Position numbers and translations under genes: made by a program | Shown here: piece after piece, positions 1-5,470 of the stretch | Layout of the letters: every line of letters starts with the position of its first letter | Numbering within the stretch: the stretch's first letter is position 1 | Notes under the pieces: model-generated | Told to the model about the DNA's origin: nothing | Database searches by the model: none | Seen by the model: only the letters and a program-made list of their open reading frames with translations | Source: an uncultured Candidatus Nemicrothrix sp. | GTDB taxonomy: Bacteria > Actinomycetota > Acidimicrobiia > Acidimicrobiales > Acidimicrobilacustridaceae | DNA length: 6,722 bases | Assembly: GCA_903827085.1 (NCBI GenBank) | Contig: CAIKHC010000318.1 | Span: forward strand, 1 to 6,722 | Direction: 5' to 3'

Positions 1-293
1 CCGAGACCATCGCCTATCTCAAAGAGGCGATGCCGATGTTCGCATCGTTCCAGCACATGATCTCTACGAGCCGCATCGAAATCAACGGCGACACCGCCAA
101 GGTCAAGACCATCTGTCATAACCCGATGGTCATGCCGATGGGCGAGGAACTCGTCGTCTTTACTTGCGGCCTTTGGTACGTCGATGAAATGGTCCGCACT
201 GCTGACGGCTGGCGCATCTCGAAGCGAGTCGAGGAAAGCTCGTACATGAAGGACATGCCAGGCATGCCCGTTCAGGGACCAAAGAAAGTCTGA
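1..293 (+). CDS. SnoaL-like / NTF2-fold family protein, C-terminal part (5' end outside the window)
   Basis: The frame is open from the left edge (first full codon at base 3) to TGA at 291-293, giving 96 visible residues. The ATG at 30 is internal, because sensible sequence (ETIAYLKEAM) precedes it. The region has the alternating strand pattern of the SnoaL/NTF2-like cone fold: a strand with the central pattern INGDTAKVKTICHNP, a second strand around LVVFTCGLWYVDEMV, and the typical closing signature DGWRISKRVEE near visible residues 68-78. Proteins of this fold are either small polyketide-type cyclases, dehydratases or isomerases, or simple ligand-binding proteins. The visible part does not fix a substrate, and the N-terminal half that usually carries catalytic Asp/His residues is missing. 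The tail is methionine-rich (MKDMPGMPV). The gene is co-directional with the efflux gene that starts 72 bp downstream, so co-transcription is possible. The fold call is fairly sure; the function is unknown. Confidence 0.7.
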   Translation, partial: ETIAYLKEAMPMFASFQHMISTSRIEINGDTAKVKTICHNPMVMPMGEELVVFTCGLWYVDEMVRTADGWRISKRVEESSYMKDMPGMPVQGPKKV

Positions 294-321
294 ACTTTCG
301 TCTTTCGGTGAGTTCAACAAC

Positions 322-351
322 ATGAGCAGTACCCTTCCGTCAGTCTCTTGA
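322..351 (+). CDS. Possible 9-codon leader ORF (MSSTLPSVS) ahead of the efflux gene
   Basis: ATG at 322 opens a nine-codon frame ending in TGA at 349-351. GGTGAG at 307-312, with 9 bases between it and the ATG, matches the GGTGA part of a Shine-Dalgarno sequence. The ORF runs through the left arm and loop of the inverted repeat at 333-358 and stops inside the right arm. A ribosome finishing this ORF would therefore sit on the hairpin and free the presumed ribosome-binding site of the transporter gene. Leader peptides of this kind control some antibiotic-resistance genes (erm and cat types). Here the idea is inference: a short ORF of this size easily occurs by chance, and nothing in the peptide suggests a particular stalling drug. 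Confidence 0.2.
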   Translation: MSSTLPSVS

Positions 352-358
352 CGGAAGG
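333..358 (+). promoter_or_regulatory. Perfect 10-bp inverted repeat overlapping the efflux gene's ribosome-binding site
   Basis: CCTTCCGTCA (333-342) and TGACGGAAGG (349-358) are exact reverse complements separated by the six bases GTCTCT. The right arm contains GGAAGG (353-358), the best Shine-Dalgarno candidate for the transporter ATG at 366, with 7 bases between. In RNA the hairpin would hide the ribosome-binding site. In DNA the 26-bp dyad could be an operator for a TetR-like repressor, a common control for efflux pumps, although no such regulator gene is visible here. It could also be a weak terminator for the upstream gene, but only CTTT follows the stem rather than a proper T run. The palindrome is certain; its role is open. 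Confidence 0.55.
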
Positions 359-365
359 CTTTGCC

Positions 366-1979
366 ATGTCAACTCTTGCTCAACGTGTTCAAGCTAAGGC
401 CTATGACCGTCGCTGGGCGATTCTGGCGGTGCTGTGCTTTGGCCTGCTCGTGATTGTGCTGGACAACTCGATTCTGAATGTGGCTCTTCCGACCATTCAG
501 GATGACTTGAACGCCACGGCAAGCGACCTTCAGTGGATTGTTGATTCCTACACCTTGGTCTTTGCGGGTTTGTTGCTGACCGCAGGCGCGCTTGGCGACA
601 AGTTCGGCCGACGCGGAGCGCTTCAGATCGGCTTCATTCTCTTTGGTATCGGCTCGATCGCGTCAGCGATGGCTGCCACTTCGGGCCAATTAATTTCAAC
701 GCGAGCGTTCATGGGTATTGGTGGCGCGCTCATCATGCCGGCCACGTTGTCGATTATCACCAATGTGTTCCCACCCGGAGAACGGTCAAAAGCAATTGGC
801 TTTTGGGCCGGAACCGCTGGGCTTGGTGGCGCGCTTGGTCCCCTCGCTGGCGGATTTCTTGTTGAACATTTCTATTGGGGTTCGGTTTTCTTGGTGAACA
901 TCCCAATTGTTGTGATCGGCCTTATTGCGGGCGTCTTTCTCATCCCCACGTCGAAAGATCCGTCCGCTTCTCGCCTCGACCCAATCGGTGCACTTCTGTC
1001 GATCTTTGGTCTCGCTCTGTTGCTTTTCGCCATCATCGAGGCGCCCCACAATGGTTGGACCTCATCAAAGACACTTGGCTATGGCGGTTTGGGGATCGCG
1101 CTGCTCGTCGCGTTCGGAATTTGGGAAGCAAAGAGCGATCATCCGATGCTCGATGTGACGTTCTTTAAGAAGGCACGCTTCACCGCAGCGGCCGGCGCGA
1201 TCACACTCGTGTTCTTCGCGATGTTTGGATCGTTGTTCCTGCTGACGCAGTACTTCCAGTTCGTTCTTGGTTACTCGCCACTTCAAACTGGGGTGCGCAT
1301 GATTCCATTCGCATTGGCGATGATGGTGGTGGCACCTCTCAGTTCCAAAGTTGTTCAGCGCCTTGGATCCAAGATCACCGTTGCGTTCGGACTTGGTCTG
1401 GTCACGATCGGATTGTTGAGCATGGTTGGCCTTCAAGTTGATACGCCGTACTCGGATATTTTCTGGCGTCTCATGTTGATGTCGGCGGGCATGGGCCTCA
1501 CCATGGCTCCGGCTACCGAATCGGTCATGGGGTCTCTACCCATCTTCAAAGCTGGCGTTGGATCGGCAGTGAACGACACCACCCGGCAGGTTGGTGGCGC
1601 CTTGGGTGTCGCTGTTATTGGCTCGGTGCTGGCCACGACCTATGGCAATCAGATAGGAGAGTTCCTTTCTGGGCTCGGACTTCCACTGCCCCAAGCCGCT
1701 CTCGAATCTGCGCAAAACAGCATTGGAGCAATCAAGAACGGTCTCGTTCCAACATTGCAGGAGATGGGCCTTTCTGAACAAGCAGCCACGGTGAATGCCG
1801 AGGCCAATTCCGCCTTTGTGAGCGCAGTCCATTGGGGCGTTCTCACTGCCGCCGCAGCCACGTTTATTGGCGTCGTGATGGTGCTGCTCTTCTTGCCCGC
1901 CCGACCTCGAATCGATGACGTTGCGGAGCAAGAAGAGGAATTCGTCGGCGAGCACGCCGCAGATCTCCTGACCGACTGA
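366..1979 (+). CDS. MFS transporter, DHA2 (EmrB/QacA-type, 14-TMS) drug:H+ antiporter family
   Basis: This is a 537-residue inner-membrane proton-coupled exporter of the DHA2 family. Family motifs are present in order: the TM1 motif [11 protein letters not shown] (residues about 32-42), motif [11 protein letters not shown] in loop 2-3 (74-83), motif [14 protein letters not shown] in TM4 (113-125), and motif [13 protein letters not shown] in TM5 (about 152-163). A late [18 protein letters not shown] segment is typical of 14-helix members. About 14 hydrophobic segments, a long loop before the last helix and an acidic cytoplasmic tail (AEQEEEF) fit the usual length of 450-550 residues. A TTG at 348 in the same frame would add six residues. 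ATG 366 is preferred because GGAAGG lies 7 bases upstream and [18 protein letters not shown] is a normal cytoplasmic N-terminus. The substrate cannot be read from the sequence; members export drugs, dyes, antibiotics or metabolites. The gene lies downstream of a SnoaL-like gene and 22 bp before dcd. Confidence 0.93.
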   Translation: MSTLAQRVQAKAYDRRWAILAVLCFGLLVIVLDNSILNVALPTIQDDLNATASDLQWIVDSYTLVFAGLLLTAGALGDKFGRRGALQIGFILFGIGSIASAMAATSGQLISTRAFMGIGGALIMPATLSIITNVFPPGERSKAIGFWAGTAGLGGALGPLAGGFLVEHFYWGSVFLVNIPIVVIGLIAGVFLIPTSKDPSASRLDPIGALLSIFGLALLLFAIIEAPHNGWTSSKTLGYGGLGIALLVAFGIWEAKSDHPMLDVTFFKKARFTAAAGAITLVFFAMFGSLFLLTQYFQFVLGYSPLQTGVRMIPFALAMMVVAPLSSKVVQRLGSKITVAFGLGLVTIGLLSMVGLQVDTPYSDIFWRLMLMSAGMGLTMAPATESVMGSLPIFKAGVGSAVNDTTRQVGGALGVAVIGSVLATTYGNQIGEFLSGLGLPLPQAALESAQNSIGAIKNGLVPTLQEMGLSEQAATVNAEANSAFVSAVHWGVLTAAAATFIGVVMVLLFLPARPRIDDVAEQEEEFVGEHAADLLTD

Positions 1980-1987
1980 TCCACGAC

Positions 1988-1993
1988 TAACCT
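1988..1993 (+). promoter_or_regulatory. Candidate -10 element (TAACCT) for leaderless dcd transcription
   Basis: TAACCT fits the actinobacterial TANNNT -10 pattern and ends 8 bases before the GTG start codon at 2002, so transcription would begin at or just before the start codon. No Shine-Dalgarno sequence precedes the GTG (the bases are CCTGCGCAGCC), which fits a leaderless mRNA. No convincing -35 is seen; CTGACC at 1968-1973 would give a spacer of only 14 bases. Read-through from the transporter gene remains possible. Confidence 0.35.
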
Positions 1994-2001
1994 GCGCAGC
2001 C

Positions 2002-2565
2002 GTGATCCTCTCTGACCGCACCATCCGTGAAGAGGTCGAAGCCGGCCGCATTGTTATCGAGCCCTTCGACCCCAGCTGCGTCCAGCCATCTTCGGTCGAT
2101 CTTCATATCGATCGGTTCTTCCGGGTCTTCCGGAACCACACGATGGGCCACATCGATGTGAAGCAGAACCTCGAGGACCTCACCGAACTCGTCGAGATCG
2201 GTCCCGACGACACCTTCATGCTGCACCCAGGCGAATTCGTGCTCGGGTCCACTAGCGAGCGCGTTGGTCTTCCCGCCGACCTTGTCGCTCGGCTCGAAGG
2301 CAAGTCCTCACTCGGCCGTCTTGGTCTTCTTATTCACTCCACGGCTGGTTTCGTCGACGCCGGTTGGGACGGACAGCTCACGCTCGAACTGTCCAACGTG
2401 GCCAGCCTCCCGATCACGCTGTATCCGGGCATGAAGATCGGTCAGATCTCCTTCATCCGCATGACCACGCCAGCAGACAACCCGTACGGCTCTTCAGCGG
2501 TGGGCTCCAAGTACCAAGGCCAAATCGGCCCCCGCCCCAGCCGCTACTGGGAAAACTTCCGCTGA
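2002..2565 (+). CDS. dcd: dCTP deaminase, probably bifunctional dUMP-forming type
   Basis: This cytoplasmic enzyme deaminates dCTP on the route to dUMP, the precursor of thymidylate. It has 187 residues, close to the usual 185-195 for the trimeric dCTP deaminase/dUTPase fold. Visible marks are the N-terminal [21 protein letters not shown] (28-37), [11 protein letters not shown] (74-84), the phosphate-binding [12 protein letters not shown] (99-110), [13 protein letters not shown] with Asp119 (112-124), the catalytic-glutamate strand LTLELSN with Glu129 (126-132), and the C-terminal lid [15 protein letters not shown] (163-177). The SSLGRLGL and GFVDAGWDG forms resemble the Mycobacterium tuberculosis enzyme, known to convert dCTP directly to dUMP, rather than the E. 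coli dUTP-forming enzyme; that assignment is inference. The GTG start fits the conserved M-[LI]-L-S-D-R N-terminus exactly. No Shine-Dalgarno sequence is seen, which suggests a leaderless transcript. Confidence 0.96.
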   Translation: MILSDRTIREEVEAGRIVIEPFDPSCVQPSSVDLHIDRFFRVFRNHTMGHIDVKQNLEDLTELVEIGPDDTFMLHPGEFVLGSTSERVGLPADLVARLEGKSSLGRLGLLIHSTAGFVDAGWDGQLTLELSNVASLPITLYPGMKIGQISFIRMTTPADNPYGSSAVGSKYQGQIGPRPSRYWENFR

Positions 2566-2570
2566 TCTCC

Positions 2571-2693
2571 CCGCTTCTTCCTTACTGACAGCGAAGCGTT
2601 TGACGGGTGGCGCCCAAGAGGAGGGCATCCACGCGCAGTGGAGCGAGCATGGATGTGCCTCTTGGGTGACAGGACCCGGCAGACGTGAAGCGG
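2571..2693 (+). other. Long imperfect inverted repeat filling the dcd 3' gap; candidate structured RNA
   Basis: Nested complementary segments span nearly the whole 132-bp convergent gap. They are CCGCTTC 2571-2577 with GAAGCGG 2687-2693, GCGTTTG 2596-2602 with CAGACGT 2680-2686, CGGGT 2604-2608 with ACCCG 2674-2678, CGCCCAAGAGG 2611-2621 with CCTCTTGGGTG 2658-2668, and CATCCA 2626-2631 with TGGATG 2650-2655. The apical loop is 2632-2649. That makes about 36 pairs in a rod-like fold. The three non-Watson-Crick pairs (2596:2686, 2600:2682, 2612:2667) are all G-U when read as + strand RNA and would be A-C mismatches on the other strand, which favours + strand transcription, that is, the dcd 3' UTR or a separate small RNA. 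Local alternatives compete: CGCTTC 2572-2577 with GAAGCG 2593-2598, and TCCAC 2628-2632 with GTGGA 2638-2642. No U run follows, so it is not a standard intrinsic terminator. I do not recognise it as SRP, 6S, RNase P or tmRNA. Confidence 0.45.
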
Positions 2694-2697
2694 AGAA

Positions 2698-4893
2698 TTA
2701 GACGATCGGTGTGATTGTTGCGTCGGCTTCTGAGCGTTCGAGTGCCTCAAGGATGTGCATCGAAATGTCAGCGACCTTCACTTGGTCTTCTTCGACGCCC
2801 TGTGCTTTCACGCCATCGTCGATCATGATGTAGCAGAACGGGCATGCAACTGCGATCTTTGTTGCACCGGTGCGCAGCAGTTCTTGCGAACGTTCGATGT
2901 TGATCTGCTTGCCGGTGCTTTCTTCCATCCACATGCGACCGCCACCAGCACCACAGCACATTCCCTGGGTGCCATTGCGGCTGGCCTCAACGATCTCAAT
3001 GCCACCGAGTGAACCGATGACGTTGCGTGGTGCCATGTAGACGTCGTTGTGACGACCGAGGTAACACGAGTCGTGGTACACAACGCGCTCTTCGAGTTTG
3101 GCATTCGACAAATCGAGCTTGCCGCTGTCGATGAGGAACTCGAGGAACTGGCTGTGATGCACAACTTCGTAGTTGCCACCCATCTGCGGGTATTCATTGG
3201 CAAGTGTGTTGAAGCAATGCGGACACTGCGTGATGATCTTCTTCACGCCCATTCCGTTGAGCGTTTCGATGTTCTGCATCGCGAGCATCTGGAAGATGTA
3301 TTCGTTGCCCGAGCGACGTGCGGGATCGCCCGTGCACAATTCCGATGGACCAAGAATCGAGAAGGAAATACCCGAACGCTGCAGAAGCTGCGCCATTGCT
3401 TGGGTGACCTTCTTGTTCTTGTCGTCGAACGAACCTGCGCAACCAACCCAGTAGAGGTATTCGGCTTCGAGTGGGCTTGAACCATCGAGGATCTCGATGC
3501 CTTCAAACTTCTCGGCCCAATCACCGCGGTCGGCTTGGCTCATGCCCCATGGGTTTCCGGAGTTCTCCATTGAGCGATACGCGTTGCCGAGTTCGGTCGG
3601 GAAGTTGGATTCCATGAGCGACAAGTAACGACGCATGTCGAGGATCTTGTCGAGAATTTCAATGTTGACCGGGCAAATTTCGTCGCATGCCTTGCACGAG
3701 GTGCAGGCCCAGACCTCTTCGGGGGTGACCCGTTCGAAGAGAGAATTGGCAGAGATGGTGATGTCGGCAACAACACCAAGTGGCGGCGAGACCTGAGGCG
3801 TTCCCGTTGCGGCCATAACTTCGCCCGACTTCAGAACGATTTCGCGAGGGTCAAGCGACTTGCCTGTTGCGTGTGCCGGGCATACCGATGTGCAACGACC
3901 ACACATGGTGCAGGCATCGAGATCGAGCAATTGCTTCCAGGTGAAGTCCTCGATGGTGGAGACACCGAACGATTCGAGTTCGGTTTCCATGAGGTTCGGC
4001 ATTGGCTTCATCGCACCCTTGGGGCGCTCGCGATCCTTGAGGTACATGTTCAGCGGTGAGGTGAACATGTGTCGAAGCATCGTGACCGGAAGGATCACGA
4101 GGAAAGCGAAGAACGAAAGAACGTGGAGGATCCACCACACCTGATGTCCGCCAGCGAGATTCGAACTGTTCTCGATGAGCTTGGCGAGGGGCCAGCCAAC
4201 AAACGACCATCTCTCAAATGACGGCATGCCCATTTCGGCGATGCGCCATGCTTCGGTGCCGAAACCGGTAACAGTGATGGCGAGAAAGACGCCGAGGATG
4301 ACGGCGTGTTCGGGCTTGGATTTGATGCGGATGCGATACGGGCGCTGGACGTAGCGACGAATGATCGCCCACATCACGCCGACGAACAGACAGAGACCGG
4401 CGAGATCACCGATGAACGAGTACGCCATGTAGACGTTGCCGTTCAGGAACTTCCAGGCCTCGGGGACCTGGTGGTTGATTTCGAGAACCGTGGTGACGGC
4501 GAGCAACACCAGGAACGAGAAGTAGATGAGCGAATGCATGATGCCAGCGGCGGGATCGCGCAACAGGGTCTGCATGTAGACGCCGGCGCGGAAATTGCTG
4601 AGGCGACGCTTGACGTTCTTTTTCGTTGTGCGACGGTCGTCAGGCTTACCGCGAGTCCAGTTCTTCACCCGCTGGCCGAAGAGCACTGCTCCGTACACGA
4701 GCAGGATCGACGTCATGACGTAGAAGGCAATCTTCAGCGAGGACGGGATGCCTCCGAAGACCTCTCGTGTGACTGGCGAATCGTCGTGTTGCTGGAACAC
4801 CGCCGATGCGATGCCCGAAAGGGCGGTCACGATCGCGAAGGCGAGACCGATGACGAGAACGATGTGTGGGCCTTTGATCCGTTTGCGTTCCAT
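2698..4893 (-). CDS. Membrane-anchored Fe-S oxidoreductase (NarI-like anchor + 2x[4Fe-4S] + 2xCCG), probable ETF:menaquinone oxidoreductase, EtfD/EMO-like
   Basis: This 731-residue protein has about six membrane helices in residues 9-275 (near 9-33, 53-73, 119-139, 155-177, 196-214, 251-274). Histidines at 120, 141, 257 and 275 suit heme b ligation in a NarI-like anchor. Two ferredoxin motifs follow: C328-C331-C334-C338P and C397-C400-C403-C407P. Two CCG (HdrB-like) domains then follow: C485...C520-T521...C557-x2-C560, and C610...C646-C647...C684-x2-C687. The first has Thr (LCTGDPARR) where the second CC cysteine would be; the second is canonical (MCCGAGGG). This layout is known from M. tuberculosis Rv0338c (EtfD) and from EMO proteins, which pass electrons from electron-transfer flavoprotein, reduced during fatty-acid oxidation, to menaquinone. 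That role here is inference; a broader HdrD/DsrK-like reductase is the alternative. No etfBA is in the window. The ATG at 4893 starts an MERKRIKGPH tail before helix 1. A -10 lies 9 bases upstream, and there is no Shine-Dalgarno sequence. Confidence 0.88.
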   Translation of the reverse strand: MERKRIKGPHIVLVIGLAFAIVTALSGIASAVFQQHDDSPVTREVFGGIPSSLKIAFYVMTSILLVYGAVLFGQRVKNWTRGKPDDRRTTKKNVKRRLSNFRAGVYMQTLLRDPAAGIMHSLIYFSFLVLLAVTTVLEINHQVPEAWKFLNGNVYMAYSFIGDLAGLCLFVGVMWAIIRRYVQRPYRIRIKSKPEHAVILGVFLAITVTGFGTEAWRIAEMGMPSFERWSFVGWPLAKLIENSSNLAGGHQVWWILHVLSFFAFLVILPVTMLRHMFTSPLNMYLKDRERPKGAMKPMPNLMETELESFGVSTIEDFTWKQLLDLDACTMCGRCTSVCPAHATGKSLDPREIVLKSGEVMAATGTPQVSPPLGVVADITISANSLFERVTPEEVWACTSCKACDEICPVNIEILDKILDMRRYLSLMESNFPTELGNAYRSMENSGNPWGMSQADRGDWAEKFEGIEILDGSSPLEAEYLYWVGCAGSFDDKNKKVTQAMAQLLQRSGISFSILGPSELCTGDPARRSGNEYIFQMLAMQNIETLNGMGVKKIITQCPHCFNTLANEYPQMGGNYEVVHHSQFLEFLIDSGKLDLSNAKLEERVVYHDSCYLGRHNDVYMAPRNVIGSLGGIEIVEASRNGTQGMCCGAGGGRMWMEESTGKQINIERSQELLRTGATKIAVACPFCYIMIDDGVKAQGVEEDQVKVADISMHILEALERSEADATITPIV

Positions 4894-4902
4894 ACGGTCG
4901 CA

Positions 4903-4908
4903 AACCTA
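4903..4908 (-). promoter_or_regulatory. Candidate -10 element (TAGGTT) for the Fe-S oxidoreductase gene
   Basis: Read on the minus strand, TAGGTT is followed by nine bases (TGCGACCGT) and then the ATG at 4893. Initiation 6-7 bases after the hexamer would leave a leader of only about 2-3 bases, so translation would be essentially leaderless. No Shine-Dalgarno sequence lies in the 20 bases before the ATG, which agrees with this. A -35 is not convincing; the best is TTTCGC at 4924-4929 with a 15-base spacer. The gene could also be read from the co-directional upstream gene, whose stop lies 72 bp away. Confidence 0.35.
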
Positions 4909-4965
4909 CTCGCGCCTATGGCCGCGAAACCTCACCAGCGGGCGTTGAGAGGGGAGGCGAGGGGT

Positions 4966-5373
4966 TCAGGATTCGTCGGTCATGCGTGCTGCAAGGTTGC
5001 GCAGCAACTGCACGGCAAAGCCAGGTACCTCTTCAATAAGGCCGTTGAACTCACGCTGGGCGATCACAAGGACCTCCATGGCGGAGTCGGCCGTAACCGT
5101 CGCGGTGCGGACGCCGCCGGTCAGAGGAGCAAGTTCGCCGACAACGGCGCCAGGGCCGAGGTTGGCCAGGGTTGCACCGTCACGGGTCACGGTGGCTGAG
5201 CCGGTGACGATCACGAAGCATTCATGGCCGGGCTCGCCTTCGCGCACCAGAACCTTTCCTGCCTCAACGGAGATCTCCACCGCTGCTGCTGCCACCTGCT
5301 GGAGCTGGCGCTTGTCGCACTCTGCGAAGAGCGGAACCTGAGCCAGATGATCGAGCCATGCGTCGCGTGCCAT
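4966..5373 (-). CDS. Stand-alone cyclic nucleotide-binding (CRP/PKA-type) domain protein
   Basis: This 135-residue cytoplasmic protein consists only of a cNMP-binding beta-roll. LDHLAQVPLFAECDKRQLQ forms the N-terminal helices (residues about 7-25), GKVLVREGEPG (39-49) and FVIVTGSATVTRDG (53-66) form the roll, and the phosphate-binding cassette reads GELAPLTGGVRTATV with Gly79, Glu80, Arg89 and Ala91. Glu80 and Arg89, the residues that contact ribose and phosphate in CRP and PKA, are present, so ligand binding is plausible. A short C-terminal helix (AVQLLRNLAARM) follows, but there is no HTH or kinase domain, so any output must come through a partner. I chose ATG 5373 because TATGCT on the minus strand ends 7 bases before it, the geometry of a leaderless promoter. 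ATG 5415 would add 14 residues (MDEQRAGLLP...) and is bounded by an in-frame TGA just before it. The gene lies 72 bp upstream of, and in the same direction as, the Fe-S oxidoreductase gene. Confidence 0.88.
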   Translation of the reverse strand: MARDAWLDHLAQVPLFAECDKRQLQQVAAAAVEISVEAGKVLVREGEPGHECFVIVTGSATVTRDGATLANLGPGAVVGELAPLTGGVRTATVTADSAMEVLVIAQREFNGLIEEVPGFAVQLLRNLAARMTDES

Positions 5374-5380
5374 GAGCCGA

Positions 5381-5386
5381 AGCATA
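5381..5386 (-). promoter_or_regulatory. Candidate -10 element (TATGCT) for the cNMP-binding protein gene
   Basis: On the minus strand TATGCT is followed by seven bases (TCGGCTC) and then ATG at 5373, placing the expected transcription start on the A of the start codon. The 15 bases before this ATG hold no Shine-Dalgarno sequence. The -35 region has no clear TTGACA-like hexamer. This element is the main reason to prefer the shorter 135-residue start over ATG 5415. Confidence 0.4.
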
Positions 5387-5470
5387 GGGAGAAGCCCGGC
5401 CCTCTGCTCGTCCATTCAGCCACCGACCCTTCATGACCACGAAACACTTGGGAAACAGGCGATCCGTACC

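Noticed and set aside
348..365. TTG at 348 as the start of the transporter gene
   Set aside because: The TTG lies at the end of the hairpin loop with no properly spaced ribosome-binding site and adds only MTEGFA. ATG 366 has GGAAGG 7 bases upstream.
333..365. Intrinsic terminator of the SnoaL-like gene
   Set aside because: The 10-bp stem is good, but only CTTT follows it, not a run of T. A terminator here would also overlap the transporter gene's ribosome-binding site. A regulatory role fits better, although partial termination cannot be excluded.
1536..2051. 171-codon open frame on the minus strand
   Set aside because: It is antisense to the end of the transporter gene and the start of dcd, with low-complexity, Cys/Arg/Gly/Ser-rich translation and no domain.
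2566..2697. Known RNA classes (tRNA, SRP RNA, 6S RNA, RNase P, tmRNA, common riboswitches) in the dcd 3' gap
   Set aside because: I looked for the tRNA T-loop GTTCRANYC, an SRP GGAA-tetraloop apical hairpin, RNase P core boxes and a cloverleaf. None is present on either strand, so the element is left unclassified.
3049..3480. 143-codon open frame on the + strand
   Set aside because: It is fully antisense to the CCG-domain region of the Fe-S oxidoreductase, has no recognisable motif, and is explained as a shadow of that gene.
4940..4968. G-rich stretch (GAGAGGGGAGGCGAGGGG) as a G-quadruplex between the cNMP and Fe-S genes
   Set aside because: It offers at best two-tetrad stacking with uneven runs. 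In a GC-rich genome this is weak and has no supporting context.
4306..5199. 297-codon open frame on the + strand
   Set aside because: It lies antisense to the N-terminal part of the Fe-S oxidoreductase gene and most of the cNMP gene, both clearly real. Its translation is rich in charged residues and shows no recognisable domain. It is a GC-driven shadow frame.
5372..5470. Longer start (ATG 5372) for the winged-helix gene
   Set aside because: It would overlap the 5' end of the divergent cNMP gene, and the added 33 residues (MSRSIGRSPALCSS...) look like non-coding translation with no part in the fold.
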